Positions 22,539 to 31,120 are shown, numbered from the stretch's first letter. The stretch: DNA of 64,000 nucleotides from Streptomyces himalayensis subsp. himalayensis (GCF_013778455.1 NZ_JACEHE010000008.1:62001-126000), one strand, 5' to 3'. Program-made: numbers and translations. The notes: generated by a model not told the origin, from the sequence alone.

Positions 22539-22808
22539 ATGAACGAACCCACGCGCATCGACGTGTCCGAGCTGCACGAGCCCCACCGCCTGACGCAACT
22601 CGTCGCCGGTCCCTACCCGGTCGAGATCACGGATCACGGTGAGGTGATCCAGGTAATCGAGGGCGATAAGCCCTACCTCACAGCTGAGGAGATGATCCGG
22701 TTCTGGGAGTCCGGTGGCGGCATTGACCGCGAGATGCTGGACGAGATCGACGCCCTGTTCTCCGGCTCGGACGAGTACACCTCCGGAGACTCCGGTGACG
22801 TGTCGTGA
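22539..22808 (+). CDS. antitoxin of the second toxin-antitoxin pair
   Basis: This small acidic protein of 89 residues is encoded directly before a PIN toxin and overlaps its start (GTGA). The first part, TRIDVSELHEPHRLTQLVAGPYPVEITDHGEVIQVIEG, resembles the Phd/YefM strand-helix core. The tail ALFSGSDEYTSGDSGD is highly acidic, as expected for toxin wrapping. I chose the ATG at 22539, the one that starts the conserved part. The frame upstream is open but has no family match. Confidence 0.72.
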   Translation: MNEPTRIDVSELHEPHRLTQLVAGPYPVEITDHGEVIQVIEGDKPYLTAEEMIRFWESGGGIDREMLDEIDALFSGSDEYTSGDSGDVS

Positions 22809-23203
22809 GTAGTGAACTCGCCCTCGCAGACACCAGCTTCTTCGTGGGCCGCGAGGCGGGCCGCCCCATGGCCGCGGCGCTGCCCCGACGGTTCGGGGTC
22901 TCATCGATCACACTGGCTGAGCTGAGTCTGGGCGTCAGCACAGCCCGCGACGGGGAGACACGCGCGCGTCGGCTCGCGACCCTCCGCACAGCAGCCGGGC
23001 ACCGGATCCTCGTGCCCGACCGTATCGTCGCCTCCGTCTGGTCGCAGATGATGGCCGAGATAGTCAGGTCCGGCCGCCGGCTGCCCAAGGCGCGCGTCAA
23101 CGACGCCTGGATCGCGGCCACCGCCCGGGCCAACAGCATCCCTGTCATCACCCAAGACGACGGCTTCACCGCCTTCCCCGGCGTCCAAGTCATCCGCGTC
23201 TGA
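22805..23203 (+). CDS. vapC: PIN-domain (VapC-like) ribonuclease toxin
   Basis: This 132-residue PIN toxin has acidic residues D9 (ALADTSFFVGRE), E39 (ITLAELSLGV), D100 (RVNDAWIAATA) and D119 (TQDDGF), the classic VapC set. The GTG start overlaps the antitoxin stop by four bases. It is expected to cut a specific RNA once freed from its antitoxin. The gene ends one base before the convergent MFS gene ends. This is the second toxin-antitoxin module in 23 kb, unrelated in sequence to the first one. Confidence 0.9.
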   Translation: MSSELALADTSFFVGREAGRPMAAALPRRFGVSSITLAELSLGVSTARDGETRARRLATLRTAAGHRILVPDRIVASVWSQMMAEIVRSGRRLPKARVNDAWIAATARANSIPVITQDDGFTAFPGVQVIRV

Positions 23204-23204
23204 C

Positions 23205-24818
23205 CTACGCCCCCGCCACCGCCGGCACCATCGCGCGCCCCTTCCGGATCACCAGCGCCATCAACGCCGCCACCGCACACAGCGCGCCCGACGCGTACCA
23301 GACCATGTCGTAGGAGCCGAAGACATCCCGGGCGACGCCGCCGAGGAAGGCGATCAGGGCCGCGCCCACCTGGTGGGAGGCCAGGACCCAGCCGAAGACG
23401 ATCGCGCTGTCCTCGCCGTAGTGCTCGCGGCACAGGGCCAACGTGGGCGGGACCGTGGCGACCCAGTCGAGGCCGTAGAAGACGATGAAGAAGATCATCG
23501 GCGGGCGCACGGAGGGGCCGCCGAAGGCGAGGAGCATCGGCAGGAAGAGGAGCGAGATGCCGCGCAGGGCGTAGTAGACGGCCAGCAGGCGGCGTGCATC
23601 GAAGCGGTCCGTGAACCAGCCGGAGGCCACCGTGCCGACGACGTCGAAGACGCCGATGACCGCGAGCAGCGAGGCCGCCGCCGTGATGGGCATGCCATGG
23701 TCGTGGGCCGCCGGGACGAAATGTGTCTGGATGAGGCCGTTCGTCGAGGCGCCGCAGATCGCGAAAGTGCCGGCGAGCAGCCAGAACGGGCCGGTCCGCG
23801 CCGCGGAGAGAAGGACCTTGACCGCGCGCCGAGCAGCGCCGGGGACGGGCGGGGGCTTCTCCACGAACACCTCGGAGCCAAACGGCTTCAGCCCCACATC
23901 AGCCGGATGGTCGCGCAGGAGCAGCCATACGAAGGGGACCACCGCCAGCGCGGCGAGCGCCACCGTCACAGCCGCCGGCCGCCAGTCGTGCTCCTCCACG
24001 ATCCAGGCCAGAAGGGGAAGAAAAATGAGCTGTCCCGACGCGGACGCGGCCGTCAGGATGCCCGTGACCAGGCCACGGCGCTCGATGAACCACCGATTCG
24101 TCACGGTCGCGGCGAACGCGAGCGCCATCGAGCCGGAACCGAGACCGACGAGCACGCCCCAGCACAACAGCAGCTGCCAGGCCGCCGTCATCCATACCGT
24201 GAGACCGGAGCCGAGCGCGATCACGGTCAGCGCCACGGCCACCACCCGCCGGATGCCGAACCGGTCCATCAGCGCCGCGGCGAACGGCGCGGTGAGGCCG
24301 TACAACGCGAGGTTGACGGACACGGCGAGGCCGATCGTGCCGCGCGACCAGTCGAACTCCCGGTGCAGAGGGTCGATCAGAAGGCCCGGCAGTGAGCGGA
24401 AGGCCGCAGCGCCGATGATCGTCACAAAGGTGACGGCCGCGACGAACCAGGCCCAGTGAACCGGCAGCCTGCGCGTCCGCAGCGGGCGCGCGGGCGCGCC
24501 CGCTGCGCCGGTCCCGACGGTCGCACCTGGCGCGCGGTTGGCCTCGGTCGCGCCGGTCGCACGACCCGCACCGCTCGCATCGGCTGAGCCGGCCAGGTCG
24601 TCATGTTCGGCACCATGGCCGGAACCGGCACCCCGGTCCAGCCCTTGTCCTGCCCCATCGGTCGAACGGTTCGGGCTCGACTGTCCTGCCCCCTCCATCG
24701 AACGGTCCGGGCCCGGCTTTCCGGCCCCCTCCGTCGAACGGTTCGGGCGGTCTGCGGTCGGCGGCTCGTCCTGGGTGCCGGGCGCTGTGGTTGTCGGGGT
24801 CACGTCGTTCTGCGTCAC
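23205..24818 (-). CDS. MFS transporter (oxalate/formate or monocarboxylate type) with a repeat-bearing N-terminus
   Basis: This 537-residue protein has twelve predicted membrane helices starting at WAWFVAAVTFVTIIGAAAF. The A-loop style motif MDRFGIRRVV is between helices 2 and 3, and the second half begins FWLLAGTFAICGASTNGLIQTHFVPA. The N-terminal 115 residues are an unusual hydrophilic extension with three 12-residue repeats (PNRSTEGAGK, PDRSMEGAGQ, PNRSTDGAGQ cores; DNA about 24640-24760) and then Gly/Ala/Thr-rich sequence. The transport substrate is likely a small carboxylate. No island operator is seen near its start, so membership in the island is uncertain. Confidence 0.87.
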   Translation of the reverse strand: MTQNDVTPTTTAPGTQDEPPTADRPNRSTEGAGKPGPDRSMEGAGQSSPNRSTDGAGQGLDRGAGSGHGAEHDDLAGSADASGAGRATGATEANRAPGATVGTGAAGAPARPLRTRRLPVHWAWFVAAVTFVTIIGAAAFRSLPGLLIDPLHREFDWSRGTIGLAVSVNLALYGLTAPFAAALMDRFGIRRVVAVALTVIALGSGLTVWMTAAWQLLLCWGVLVGLGSGSMALAFAATVTNRWFIERRGLVTGILTAASASGQLIFLPLLAWIVEEHDWRPAAVTVALAALAVVPFVWLLLRDHPADVGLKPFGSEVFVEKPPPVPGAARRAVKVLLSAARTGPFWLLAGTFAICGASTNGLIQTHFVPAAHDHGMPITAAASLLAVIGVFDVVGTVASGWFTDRFDARRLLAVYYALRGISLLFLPMLLAFGGPSVRPPMIFFIVFYGLDWVATVPPTLALCREHYGEDSAIVFGWVLASHQVGAALIAFLGGVARDVFGSYDMVWYASGALCAVAALMALVIRKGRAMVPAVAGA

Positions 24819-24889
24819 GCCCTACAGCTTCCTTGTCCCTGCCACCGTGAGCGAGTGGCCCGAAGGACAGCCTTCGCTAGGATCGGGCC

Positions 24890-26056
24890 ATGACTGCCGT
24901 CCGCGCACTACGCAGACACCGCATCGTCGTCCTCGCCATGGACGGGCTGCTCCCCTTCGAGCTGGGCATCCCCCAGCGCATCTTCGGTCGCGCCCGGGAT
25001 GCCGAGGGACGACGGCTGTACGAGGTCGTCACCTGCTCCGTCCGGCCGCCGGGTCCGGTGCGTACGGACGCCGACTTCGACATCCTCGTCCAGAACGGGC
25101 CGGAGACGCTGGCCACCGCGGACACGCTCGTCGTGCCTGCCTCGTACGAGCTCGGCCCGGTCTTCGAAGAGGGCCGGCTCACGGACGAACTGGCCGCCGC
25201 CCTCGCCCACCTGAGGCCGGGGACCCGGCTTCTCTCCATCTGCACCGGCGGCTACGTCCTGGCCGCTGCCGGCTATCTCGACGGCCGGCCCGCGACCACA
25301 CACTGGGCTCACGCCGAACACTTCCAGCAGCTCTTCCCCTCGATCAAGGTCGACGCGGACGTCCTCTTCATCGACGACGAAGATGTGCTGACCTCGGCCG
25401 GGGTAGCCGCCGGCATCGACCTGTGCCTGCATGTCGTACGCCGGGACCACGGCACGGCGGTGGCCAACGATGTCGCGCGCCGCATCGTCGTACCGCCCCA
25501 TCGCGACGGCGGGCAGGCGCAGTACATCCAGCGCCCGATCCCCGAACCGCAGCAGGCGAACACGGCTGCCGCGCGCGCCTGGGCGCTGGAGCGGCTGCAC
25601 GAGCCCATCCAGCTGCGCGACATGGCCGCGCAGGAGTCGATGTCGGTACGCACCTTCACGCGCCGGTTCCGTGAGGAGGCCGGTGTCAGCCCTGGCCAGT
25701 GGCTGACGCAGCAGCGCGTGGAATGGGCCCGGCAGCTGCTGGAGTCCAGCGACCTCTCGGTCGACCAGATCGCACATGACGCCGGTTTCGGCACCGCCCA
25801 GTCCATGCGCCAGCACCTGCAGGCGGCTCTCGGCGTCACACCGACCGTCTACCGGCGCACCTTCCGTTCCACAAACCCACCTGCCAACCGGCCTGCCAAG
25901 CCCCTTGCGAATCCGCCCGCCGAACTGCCTGCCAGCCCGCCCGCCAACCCGCCTGCGAATCCGCCCGCCGAACTCGCCAACCCGTCTGCGAACCGGCCTG
26001 CCAACCTGCCTGCCAACCTGCCTGCCCAAGGGGTTGCCGACCGAGCTGCTTCATGA
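24890..26056 (+). CDS. GlxA-type AraC-family transcriptional regulator
   Basis: This 388-residue regulator has an N-terminal DJ-1/PfpI-like domain (RIVVLAMDGLLPFELGIPQRIFG to GVAAGIDLCLHVVRR, with the nucleophile-elbow-like SICTGGYVLAAAG) and a C-terminal AraC helix-turn-helix pair (LRDMAAQESMSVRTFTRRFREEAG and VDQIAHDAGFGTAQSMRQHLQ). About 60 extra residues follow the DNA-binding domain, made of Pro-Ala-Asn units (PPAN, LPAN), an obvious repeat expansion at the gene's end. It is divergent from the MFS gene, 71 bases away, which suggests local control of that transporter. Confidence 0.88.
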   Translation: MTAVRALRRHRIVVLAMDGLLPFELGIPQRIFGRARDAEGRRLYEVVTCSVRPPGPVRTDADFDILVQNGPETLATADTLVVPASYELGPVFEEGRLTDELAAALAHLRPGTRLLSICTGGYVLAAAGYLDGRPATTHWAHAEHFQQLFPSIKVDADVLFIDDEDVLTSAGVAAGIDLCLHVVRRDHGTAVANDVARRIVVPPHRDGGQAQYIQRPIPEPQQANTAAARAWALERLHEPIQLRDMAAQESMSVRTFTRRFREEAGVSPGQWLTQQRVEWARQLLESSDLSVDQIAHDAGFGTAQSMRQHLQAALGVTPTVYRRTFRSTNPPANRPAKPLANPPAELPASPPANPPANPPAELANPSANRPANLPANLPAQGVADRAAS

Positions 26057-26087
26057 GGGGGACGCCCACCATGGCTGCTTCATGAGG
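26045..26087. repeat. short duplication carrying the stop codon of the GlxA-type gene
   Basis: GCTGCTTCATGAGG, which encodes the last residues (Ala-Ser) and the TGA of the regulator gene, occurs at 26045-26058 and again at 26074-26087, 29 bases later. It is one of several duplications in this window that include the stop codon of the gene they adjoin. Confidence 0.6.
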
Positions 26088-26101
26088 TAGTACCGCCACG
26101 C

Positions 26102-27151
26102 TCAGAACGTCAGTACGGCCCGCGCCACCCGTCCCTCGCGGGCGTCCTGGGTCGCCTTCGCGAAGTCCTCCACCGGATACGTCGTGGTCACCAGCTCGTC
26201 CAGGAGCAGCCGGCCGTCCCGGTACAGGTCCGCGTACAGGGCGATGTCCCGTTGCGGACGCGATGAGCCGTAGCGGCAGCCGAGGATGGACTTGTCGAGG
26301 TACATGGACGAGACGAGGAACGACGCCTCGGCGGTCGCGGGCGGGACGCCGAGCAGGACCGCCTGGCCGTGGCGGTCGAGCAGGTCGATCGCCTGCCGGA
26401 TCAGCTCCACGCGCCCCACGCACTCGAACGCGTGGTCCGCGCCGTTCGGCAGTACGTCCCTGGCGCCCTCCGTCGACGTGAGGAAGTGCGTGGCGCCGAA
26501 CTGCCGTGCCACCGCCTCCTTCTCCGGGTTCGCGTCCACCGCGACGATCGTGAGGGCGCCCGCGATCCGCGCACCCTGGATGACGTTCAGGCCGATGCCG
26601 CCGGTGCCGATGACGAGCACGCTGTCGCCGCGGTCCACACGCGCGCGGTTGAGCACGGCGCCGACTCCCGTCAGCACCCCGCACCCGATCAGCGCCGCCG
26701 ACGTGAGAGGCATCCCCGGCGGGATCCGCACGGCCTGCACCGCCTTCACGATCGTCCGTTCCGCGAAGGCCGAGTTGGACGCGAACTGGTACAGCGGCCG
26801 TCCGTCCCGTGCGAACGGCTGCTGCGGCATGCCGATCGCCTTCCGGCACATCGTGGGGCGTCCCCGGTCGCACTCCGCGCACGCCCCGCAGTTGGCCAGC
26901 GTCGACAGTGCTACATGGTCACCGGGCTGGACATGGGTGACGCCCACACCCACCGCCTCGATCACACCGGCGCCCTCATGTCCGAGCACCACAGGTATGG
27001 GGAAAGGTATGGTCCCGTCCACCACCGACAGATCGCTGTGACAGAGCCCGGCCGCGGAGACCCGGACGAGCACCTCACCCGGGCCCGGCTCCCGTATCTC
27101 CAGGTCGTCGACCACCTGGACCTGTTTCCCGTCGAAGATCACGCCTCGCAT
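26102..27151 (-). CDS. zinc-dependent medium-chain alcohol dehydrogenase
   Basis: This 349-residue MDR-family dehydrogenase has catalytic zinc ligands C37 (GLCHSDLS) and H58-E59 (LGHEGAG), structural zinc cysteines C88, C91, C94 and C102, and the NAD-binding GTGGIGLNVIQGA. It resembles the aryl/alkyl alcohol dehydrogenases often seen in actinobacterial terpenoid and steroid clusters. The ATG at 27151 has GAGGAG 10 bases upstream. It lies leftward behind the acyl-CoA dehydrogenase remnant and the SDR gene, probably one operon from operator O9: SDR, broken dehydrogenase, this gene. Confidence 0.88.
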   Translation of the reverse strand: MRGVIFDGKQVQVVDDLEIREPGPGEVLVRVSAAGLCHSDLSVVDGTIPFPIPVVLGHEGAGVIEAVGVGVTHVQPGDHVALSTLANCGACAECDRGRPTMCRKAIGMPQQPFARDGRPLYQFASNSAFAERTIVKAVQAVRIPPGMPLTSAALIGCGVLTGVGAVLNRARVDRGDSVLVIGTGGIGLNVIQGARIAGALTIVAVDANPEKEAVARQFGATHFLTSTEGARDVLPNGADHAFECVGRVELIRQAIDLLDRHGQAVLLGVPPATAEASFLVSSMYLDKSILGCRYGSSRPQRDIALYADLYRDGRLLLDELVTTTYPVEDFAKATQDAREGRVARAVLTF

Positions 27152-27167
27152 CACTGATGCACGCTCC

Positions 27168-27636
27168 TCATCGCGGCTCCCTGGGTAGGCCGAGCACCCG
27201 CTCGGCGATGATGTTGCGCTGGATCTCGTCCGAGCCGCCGTAGATCGTGTCGGCACGGCTGAAGGGGAACAGGCGTTGCAGCGCGTCGAGTTCGTACGGT
27301 GCGTCCGGCGACCAGTCCGCAGTCCCACGGCAGCGGCGGCGCCTCGGACCTGCATCGCAAGCTCGCCGAGCCGCTGGTGCCAGCCGCCCCACAGCAGCTT
27401 GGCGACGCTCGGCGCACCCGGGTCTGAGCCCGCCCCCCGGGTCTGAGCCCGCCCCCGGCCCGGAGCCCGCGCCCGCCCTGGAGCCCGCCCTCGGCCCGGA
27501 GCTCGTCCCCGACCCCGGCCCCAAACCCGACCTCGACCCCCGAACCCGACCCTGGCCCTGACCTCGACCCCGAACCCGACCCTGGCCCGGACTGCACAGC
27601 GTACGAAGGGCGTTCCAGCGCATCATGCGCAGCTTT
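27168..27636 (-). pseudogene. acyl-CoA dehydrogenase remnant (alpha-type), truncated, frameshifted, with a repeat inside
   Basis: Three pieces of one acyl-CoA dehydrogenase C-terminus are recognisable on the minus strand. First is KLRMMRWNALRTL (27636-27598). Then comes PGAPSVAKLLWGGWHQRLGELAMQVRGA in a different frame (about 27430-27340). Then comes DAPYELDALQRLFPFSRADTIYGGSDEIQRNIIAERVLGLPREP back in the first frame, ending at 27168. These align in order with FadE17-like enzymes. The first and second pieces are separated by a GC-rich repeat (27422-27600) where the family has only a short loop. All sequence N-terminal to KLRMMRW is missing. At least two frame changes and the missing flavin domain make a working enzyme impossible. 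Flanking genes are intact. Confidence 0.85.
27422..27600. repeat. GC-rich minisatellite inside the broken acyl-CoA dehydrogenase gene
   Basis: Irregular units such as CCCGGGTCTGAGCCCG, CCCGGAGCCCGC and CGAACCCGACCCTGGCCC fill about 180 bases and shift the reading frame between two conserved pieces of the enzyme. Its translation would be Gly-Ser-Arg-Pro low complexity. Confidence 0.75.
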
Positions 27637-27745
27637 AAGGGCGTGGGCGTGGGAGGTGTCCCCAGCCCTGCGGAACGCCTGCCCACTACGGGAGCGGCGC
27701 ACCTGCCCACACATGCAAGCCCCCTGACGCCACAGCGGAAAACCC

Positions 27746-28657
27746 CTACGCGTTCGGCCGTTCCTTCGCTGCCGCCGCCCTCGCCATCTCCTCAAGTCGG
27801 GCCAGCATCGGCATCGGGTCCGTGCCGACCGTGCCGGGGAGGAAGTCGGCGATCTTCTCCGGGGTCCAGGCGCCGTCCGCGTACCCGGCGCGCAACTCGC
27901 GCGGCTGCGCCCACACGGCGATCTTGGGGCCGGCGATCGTGTACACCTGCCCGGTGATGTTCTCCGCCTTCGCGCGGTCGCTGAGCAGATAGACGACCAG
28001 AGCGGCCACGTCCTCGGGCTCGCCGATCTCCTTGAGCTCCATGGGGACGCCCGCAGACATGCGCGTACGGGCCACGGGGGCCACCGCGTTCGCCGTCACG
28101 CCGTACTTGTGCAGGCCGAGTGCCGCGCTGCGTACGAGCGAGATGATGCCGCCCTTGGCCGCCGAGTAGTTGGCCTGGGACACCGAGCCCTGATGGTTGC
28201 CGCTGGTGAAGCCGATGAGCGCCCCGGAGCCCTGCTTGCGCATGACCGCCGAGGCGGCGCGGAAGACCGTGAAGGTGCCCTTGAGGTGCGTGGCCACCAC
28301 GGGATCCCACTCCTCCTCGGACATGTTGAAGAGCATGCGTTCGCGCAGGATGCCCGCCACGCACACGACGCCGTCGATCCGCCCGTACTCCGCCAGCGCC
28401 ACGTCGACGAGCCGCTGCCCACCCGTCATCGTGGAGATGTCGTCGGCGACCGCCACCGCCTCTCCGCCCGCGGACTCGATCTCCTTGACCACCGCATCGG
28501 CTATCTCGCTGGCCGGTTGGGCGCCCTCGATCGAGACGCCGTAGTCGTTGACGACGACCTTCGCGCCTTCCGCGGCCGCGGCGAGGGCGACCGCCCGGCC
28601 GATACCGCGCCCTGCGCCGGTCACCGCGACGACCTTGCCTGCCAAGAAGTTCCCCAC
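27746..28657 (-). CDS. short-chain dehydrogenase/reductase (Hsd17b4/MFE-2 N-terminal type)
   Basis: This 303-residue NAD(P)-dependent dehydrogenase has the cofactor motif TGAGRGIGRA at 14-23, a D-x2-E-type NDYG, the VCVAGILRERMLF region (NNAG-like) and the catalytic Y-x3-K as YSAAK with S and N upstream. The insertion around SIEGAQPASEIADAVVKEIESAGGEAVA and the long C-terminal part resemble 3-hydroxyacyl-CoA or 17beta-HSD4-type dehydrogenases of steroid and branched-acid beta-oxidation. The start is GTG 28657 behind GGAAGGGG. It is first in the leftward operon under O9, divergent from the cyclase gene. Confidence 0.87.
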   Translation of the reverse strand: MGNFLAGKVVAVTGAGRGIGRAVALAAAAEGAKVVVNDYGVSIEGAQPASEIADAVVKEIESAGGEAVAVADDISTMTGGQRLVDVALAEYGRIDGVVCVAGILRERMLFNMSEEEWDPVVATHLKGTFTVFRAASAVMRKQGSGALIGFTSGNHQGSVSQANYSAAKGGIISLVRSAALGLHKYGVTANAVAPVARTRMSAGVPMELKEIGEPEDVAALVVYLLSDRAKAENITGQVYTIAGPKIAVWAQPRELRAGYADGAWTPEKIADFLPGTVGTDPMPMLARLEEMARAAAAKERPNA

Positions 28658-28679
28658 GTCCGGCCCCTTCCCGAGTTTG

Positions 28680-28694
28680 CTGACGGACCGTTAG
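28680..28694. promoter_or_regulatory. island operator O9
   Basis: CTGACGGACCGTTAG has one arm mismatch. It lies 23 bases upstream of the SDR GTG on the minus side and 70 bases from the cyclase-type gene on the plus side. Confidence 0.68.
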
Positions 28695-28713
28695 ATTCGA
28701 TTCCCGAGCCGAT

Positions 28714-28728
28714 TCTACGACCCGTCAG
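28714..28728. promoter_or_regulatory. degenerate island operator O10
   Basis: TCTACGACCCGTCAG has a perfect right half (CGTCAG) and only the ACG of the left half. It lies 36 bases before the cyclase-type gene start and 34 bases from O9, so it may be a weak second site on the plus-strand promoter. Confidence 0.4.
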
Positions 28729-28763
28729 ATACCTCGACACAAGCCCCGGGGAGGGACCGACCC

Positions 28764-29690
28764 ATGTCGCTGCCGGACGAGTTCCACGACATCGCCAAGC
28801 GCGTCAACAACTGGGGCCGCTGGGGCGCCGACGACGAGATCGGCACGCTGAACCTGATCACGGACGAGGTCGTACGGGAGGCGGCCGCGACCGTCCGCAC
28901 GGGGCGCCGGGTGCCCCTCTCGCTACCCCTCCAGCAGGACGGCGTGCAGACCGGCGTGATCCCGGGCCGGGTCAACCCGCTGCACACCATGGTGCAGATC
29001 AACCAGGAGATCTTCGGCCCCGGCACCGTCGCCTGCAGCGACGACGCCGTGACGATGGGGCTGCAGGCGGCGACCCATTGGGACGCCCTCACGCATGTCT
29101 CACACTCGGGGAAGATCTACAACGGCCGCCCAGCGAGCACCATCACGCCGCACGGCGGAGCCGGGTTCAGCGGTATCGACAAGCCGCGGCACATCGTCTC
29201 GCGCGGCGTCCTGCTGGACGTGGCCCGCGCACACGGCACGGACCGGCTCGACGGCGGTCACGCCGTGACCCCCGAGGACCTCGAAGCCGCCGAGGAGTTC
29301 GCGGGCACGACGGTACGGGCAGGCGACATCGTCCTCGTACGCACCGGGCAGATCCAGGCGTATCTGGCAGGGGACAAGCACGGATACGGCTTTCCGTCCC
29401 CCGGACTCTCCGTGCGGACGCCCGAGTGGTTCCACGCACGCGATGTTGCGGCGGTCGCGAACGACACCCTGACCTTCGAGATCTTCCCGCCGGAGATCGA
29501 GAACCTGTGGCTGCCGGTGCACGCGCTCGACCTGGTCGAGATGGGAATGCTGCAGGGCCAGAACTGGAACCTCGAAGAGCTCTCCGCGGCCTGCGCGGAC
29601 GAGGGGTGTTACACCTTCCTGCTGTCCGCCATGCCCGAGCCGTTCGTCGGCGGGACGGGAACTCCCGTGGCGCCGGTCGCGATCCTGTAG
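28764..29690 (+). CDS. cyclase / kynurenine-formamidase-fold hydrolase
   Basis: This 308-residue protein is of the metal-dependent cyclase family that includes KynB-type formamidases. The metal-binding signature is seen as GLQAATHWDALTHVSHSG (H-x-D and following His), with DIVLVRTG and the C-terminal LWLPVHALDLVEMGMLQGQNWNLEEL typical of the branch. Members open or close rings or hydrolyse amides or esters, so a lactone- or diketone-cleaving step after the monooxygenase is possible. GGGAGGG lies before the ATG. The gene is a rightward single unit controlled from the O9/O10 region. Confidence 0.85.
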   Translation: MSLPDEFHDIAKRVNNWGRWGADDEIGTLNLITDEVVREAAATVRTGRRVPLSLPLQQDGVQTGVIPGRVNPLHTMVQINQEIFGPGTVACSDDAVTMGLQAATHWDALTHVSHSGKIYNGRPASTITPHGGAGFSGIDKPRHIVSRGVLLDVARAHGTDRLDGGHAVTPEDLEAAEEFAGTTVRAGDIVLVRTGQIQAYLAGDKHGYGFPSPGLSVRTPEWFHARDVAAVANDTLTFEIFPPEIENLWLPVHALDLVEMGMLQGQNWNLEELSAACADEGCYTFLLSAMPEPFVGGTGTPVAPVAIL

Positions 29691-30110
29691 TCCGGCGCGA
29701 TCGCAGAGCGGGCTGGAGGGAAGCGATGGAGTGGCGGCGCGCCGCATCCGCCCCGAGCACGGAACCACGCACCGCCATCCAACTCCGGCGTAACGGCACC
29801 GCATCCCCTGTGCCCCCGCAAGGTGCCGCCGCCACGCCGCGATCCACACTCGCCGAGGACCCCCGTGATGGACGCCCTCGGCGTCCCCTCGCCGCGAATC
29901 GCTGACCACAAGGGTGATGAATCGGACACCTCACGTCAACACCCGCTCGGGTGTTATGTAAGTTATGCCTGATTTATAGGGGCGTGCATGGGAGCGCACA
30001 GGGGCGCGATACCGCGCGCACCTCAACTCGGGGGCTCAAGCCCCGGCGCCTCACGCCGCCTGCTCAACGGCCTCTGCTGTACGGACCTCTGCCACAGGAA
30101 CCGCAAGACC

Positions 30111-30182
30111 CGCATGACCCGCATGACCCGCATGACCCGCATGACCCGCATGACCCGCATGACCTGCATGACCTGCATGACC
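30111..30182. repeat. 9-bp microsatellite-like array, eight copies
   Basis: CGCATGACC recurs with a strict 9-base period from 30111, with the last copies reading TGCATGACC. It lies just downstream of the stop of the leftward ATP-binding protein gene. The 514-base gap 29691-30204 holds nothing else I can name. Every frame of the array gives only simple peptides such as repeated His-Ala-Gly. Confidence 0.85.
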
Positions 30183-30204
30183 CGCACGGTGCGCGCGACC
30201 TCTG

Positions 30205-30750
30205 CTACACAGCTTCCGCCTGCACGGCTTCGTACGCCACACCTTCGTACCGCGTACCCCCGTGCCCCGCACCTTCGTACGCCGGGCCTTCGTACCCCGC
30301 ACCGCCGTGCACCGTCGCCTCGTACGACGCGGTGGCCGTCGCCGCTTCGCAGCGGTCCACCTCGCACCAGATGCGCTTGCCCGTCCCTTCGTGCTGCCAG
30401 CCCCAGCGGTCGGCGAGCCCGTCGACCAGGGCCAGGCCGCGTCCGTTCGTCTCGTCGCCGTCGGCCTGCCGCGCCCGCGGGGCCCGGGTGCTGGAGTCGG
30501 CGACCTCGACGCGGACCGTGCCGGGAGGCGTTGCGGGCACTCCGGGGAGAAGCATGCGCAGCACGGCGGGGCAGCCGGTGTGCACAACGGCGTTGGTGAC
30601 CAGTTCGGAGACGAGCAGGACGAGCGTCTCGGCCAGCGGTTCGTCAGCCTCTATGCCCGACCCGGCGAGCCGCGACCGGGCCCATCTCCGCGCCCGTCCC
30701 ACTTCCGCGGGGTCGGGCCGGACCTCGATCTGAACCTGAAGCACCTGCAC
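30205..30750 (-). CDS. ATP-binding protein of the RsbW/anti-sigma histidine-kinase-fold type
   Basis: This 181-residue GHKL ATPase-fold protein has the N-box SELVTNAVVHTG, the G1 motif VEVADSS and the G2 motif GRGLALVDGLADRWG. Streptomycetes have dozens of such RsbW-like proteins that bind anti-sigma-factor antagonists or partner with DUF397/HTH proteins. No such partner is adjacent here (the nearest STAS gene is at 37045). The last 45 residues after WCEVDRCEAATATA are a Tyr-Glu-Gly/His-Gly-Gly-rich repeat (YEGPAYEGAGHGG), an extension beyond the usual domain. Confidence 0.82.
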   Translation of the reverse strand: MQVLQVQIEVRPDPAEVGRARRWARSRLAGSGIEADEPLAETLVLLVSELVTNAVVHTGCPAVLRMLLPGVPATPPGTVRVEVADSSTRAPRARQADGDETNGRGLALVDGLADRWGWQHEGTGKRIWCEVDRCEAATATASYEATVHGGAGYEGPAYEGAGHGGTRYEGVAYEAVQAEAV

Positions 30751-31120
30751 CGCTCACACCATCCGAACCGGCGGACACATCGCCTCGCGCCTCCACGGGG
30801 TCACGGACCGTGATCCCCTTGTGAGACAGCATGGTTGACGTACAGTCACCCCAACAAGCGCTTCGGGCATATTCCAGCGCGAAGGAGTACGCGTGCGGCA
30901 TACTGTGCGACGCGTGCTGCAGGGGGTCGAACAGGCAGGCACGTGACGTCGCCATGCCCTGCGACCGGCGCACATCACCCGTTCCGGCGTCGCCCCAGGG
31001 GCAACTCCGGGATGGCTCAGTCTCGGAACCGGTCGCATCCCACACAAGGTACCCGAGCCGGGACATGACTCCTTGCTGTGACGAGTCACGCGTAGGACAC
31101 AACCGTGTATCGACGCAGGG
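30751..31120. other. 370-base gene-free stretch
   Basis: This lies between the leftward ATP-binding protein gene and the end of the leftward acyl-CoA dehydrogenase operon. It must hold the promoter of the former. No gene is convincing on either strand, no island palindrome is present, and I see no strong hairpin. Confidence 0.5.

Noticed and set aside
30111..30182. Possible CRISPR array from regular short repeats (also at 10740, 12763, 42841, 47891)
   Set aside because: Repeats are head-to-tail without unique spacers, and no cas genes are present. They are minisatellites.
30754..31089. Possible small minus-strand gene upstream of the ATP-binding protein gene
   Set aside because: The frames are short, lack ribosome sites and overlap each other without family match.
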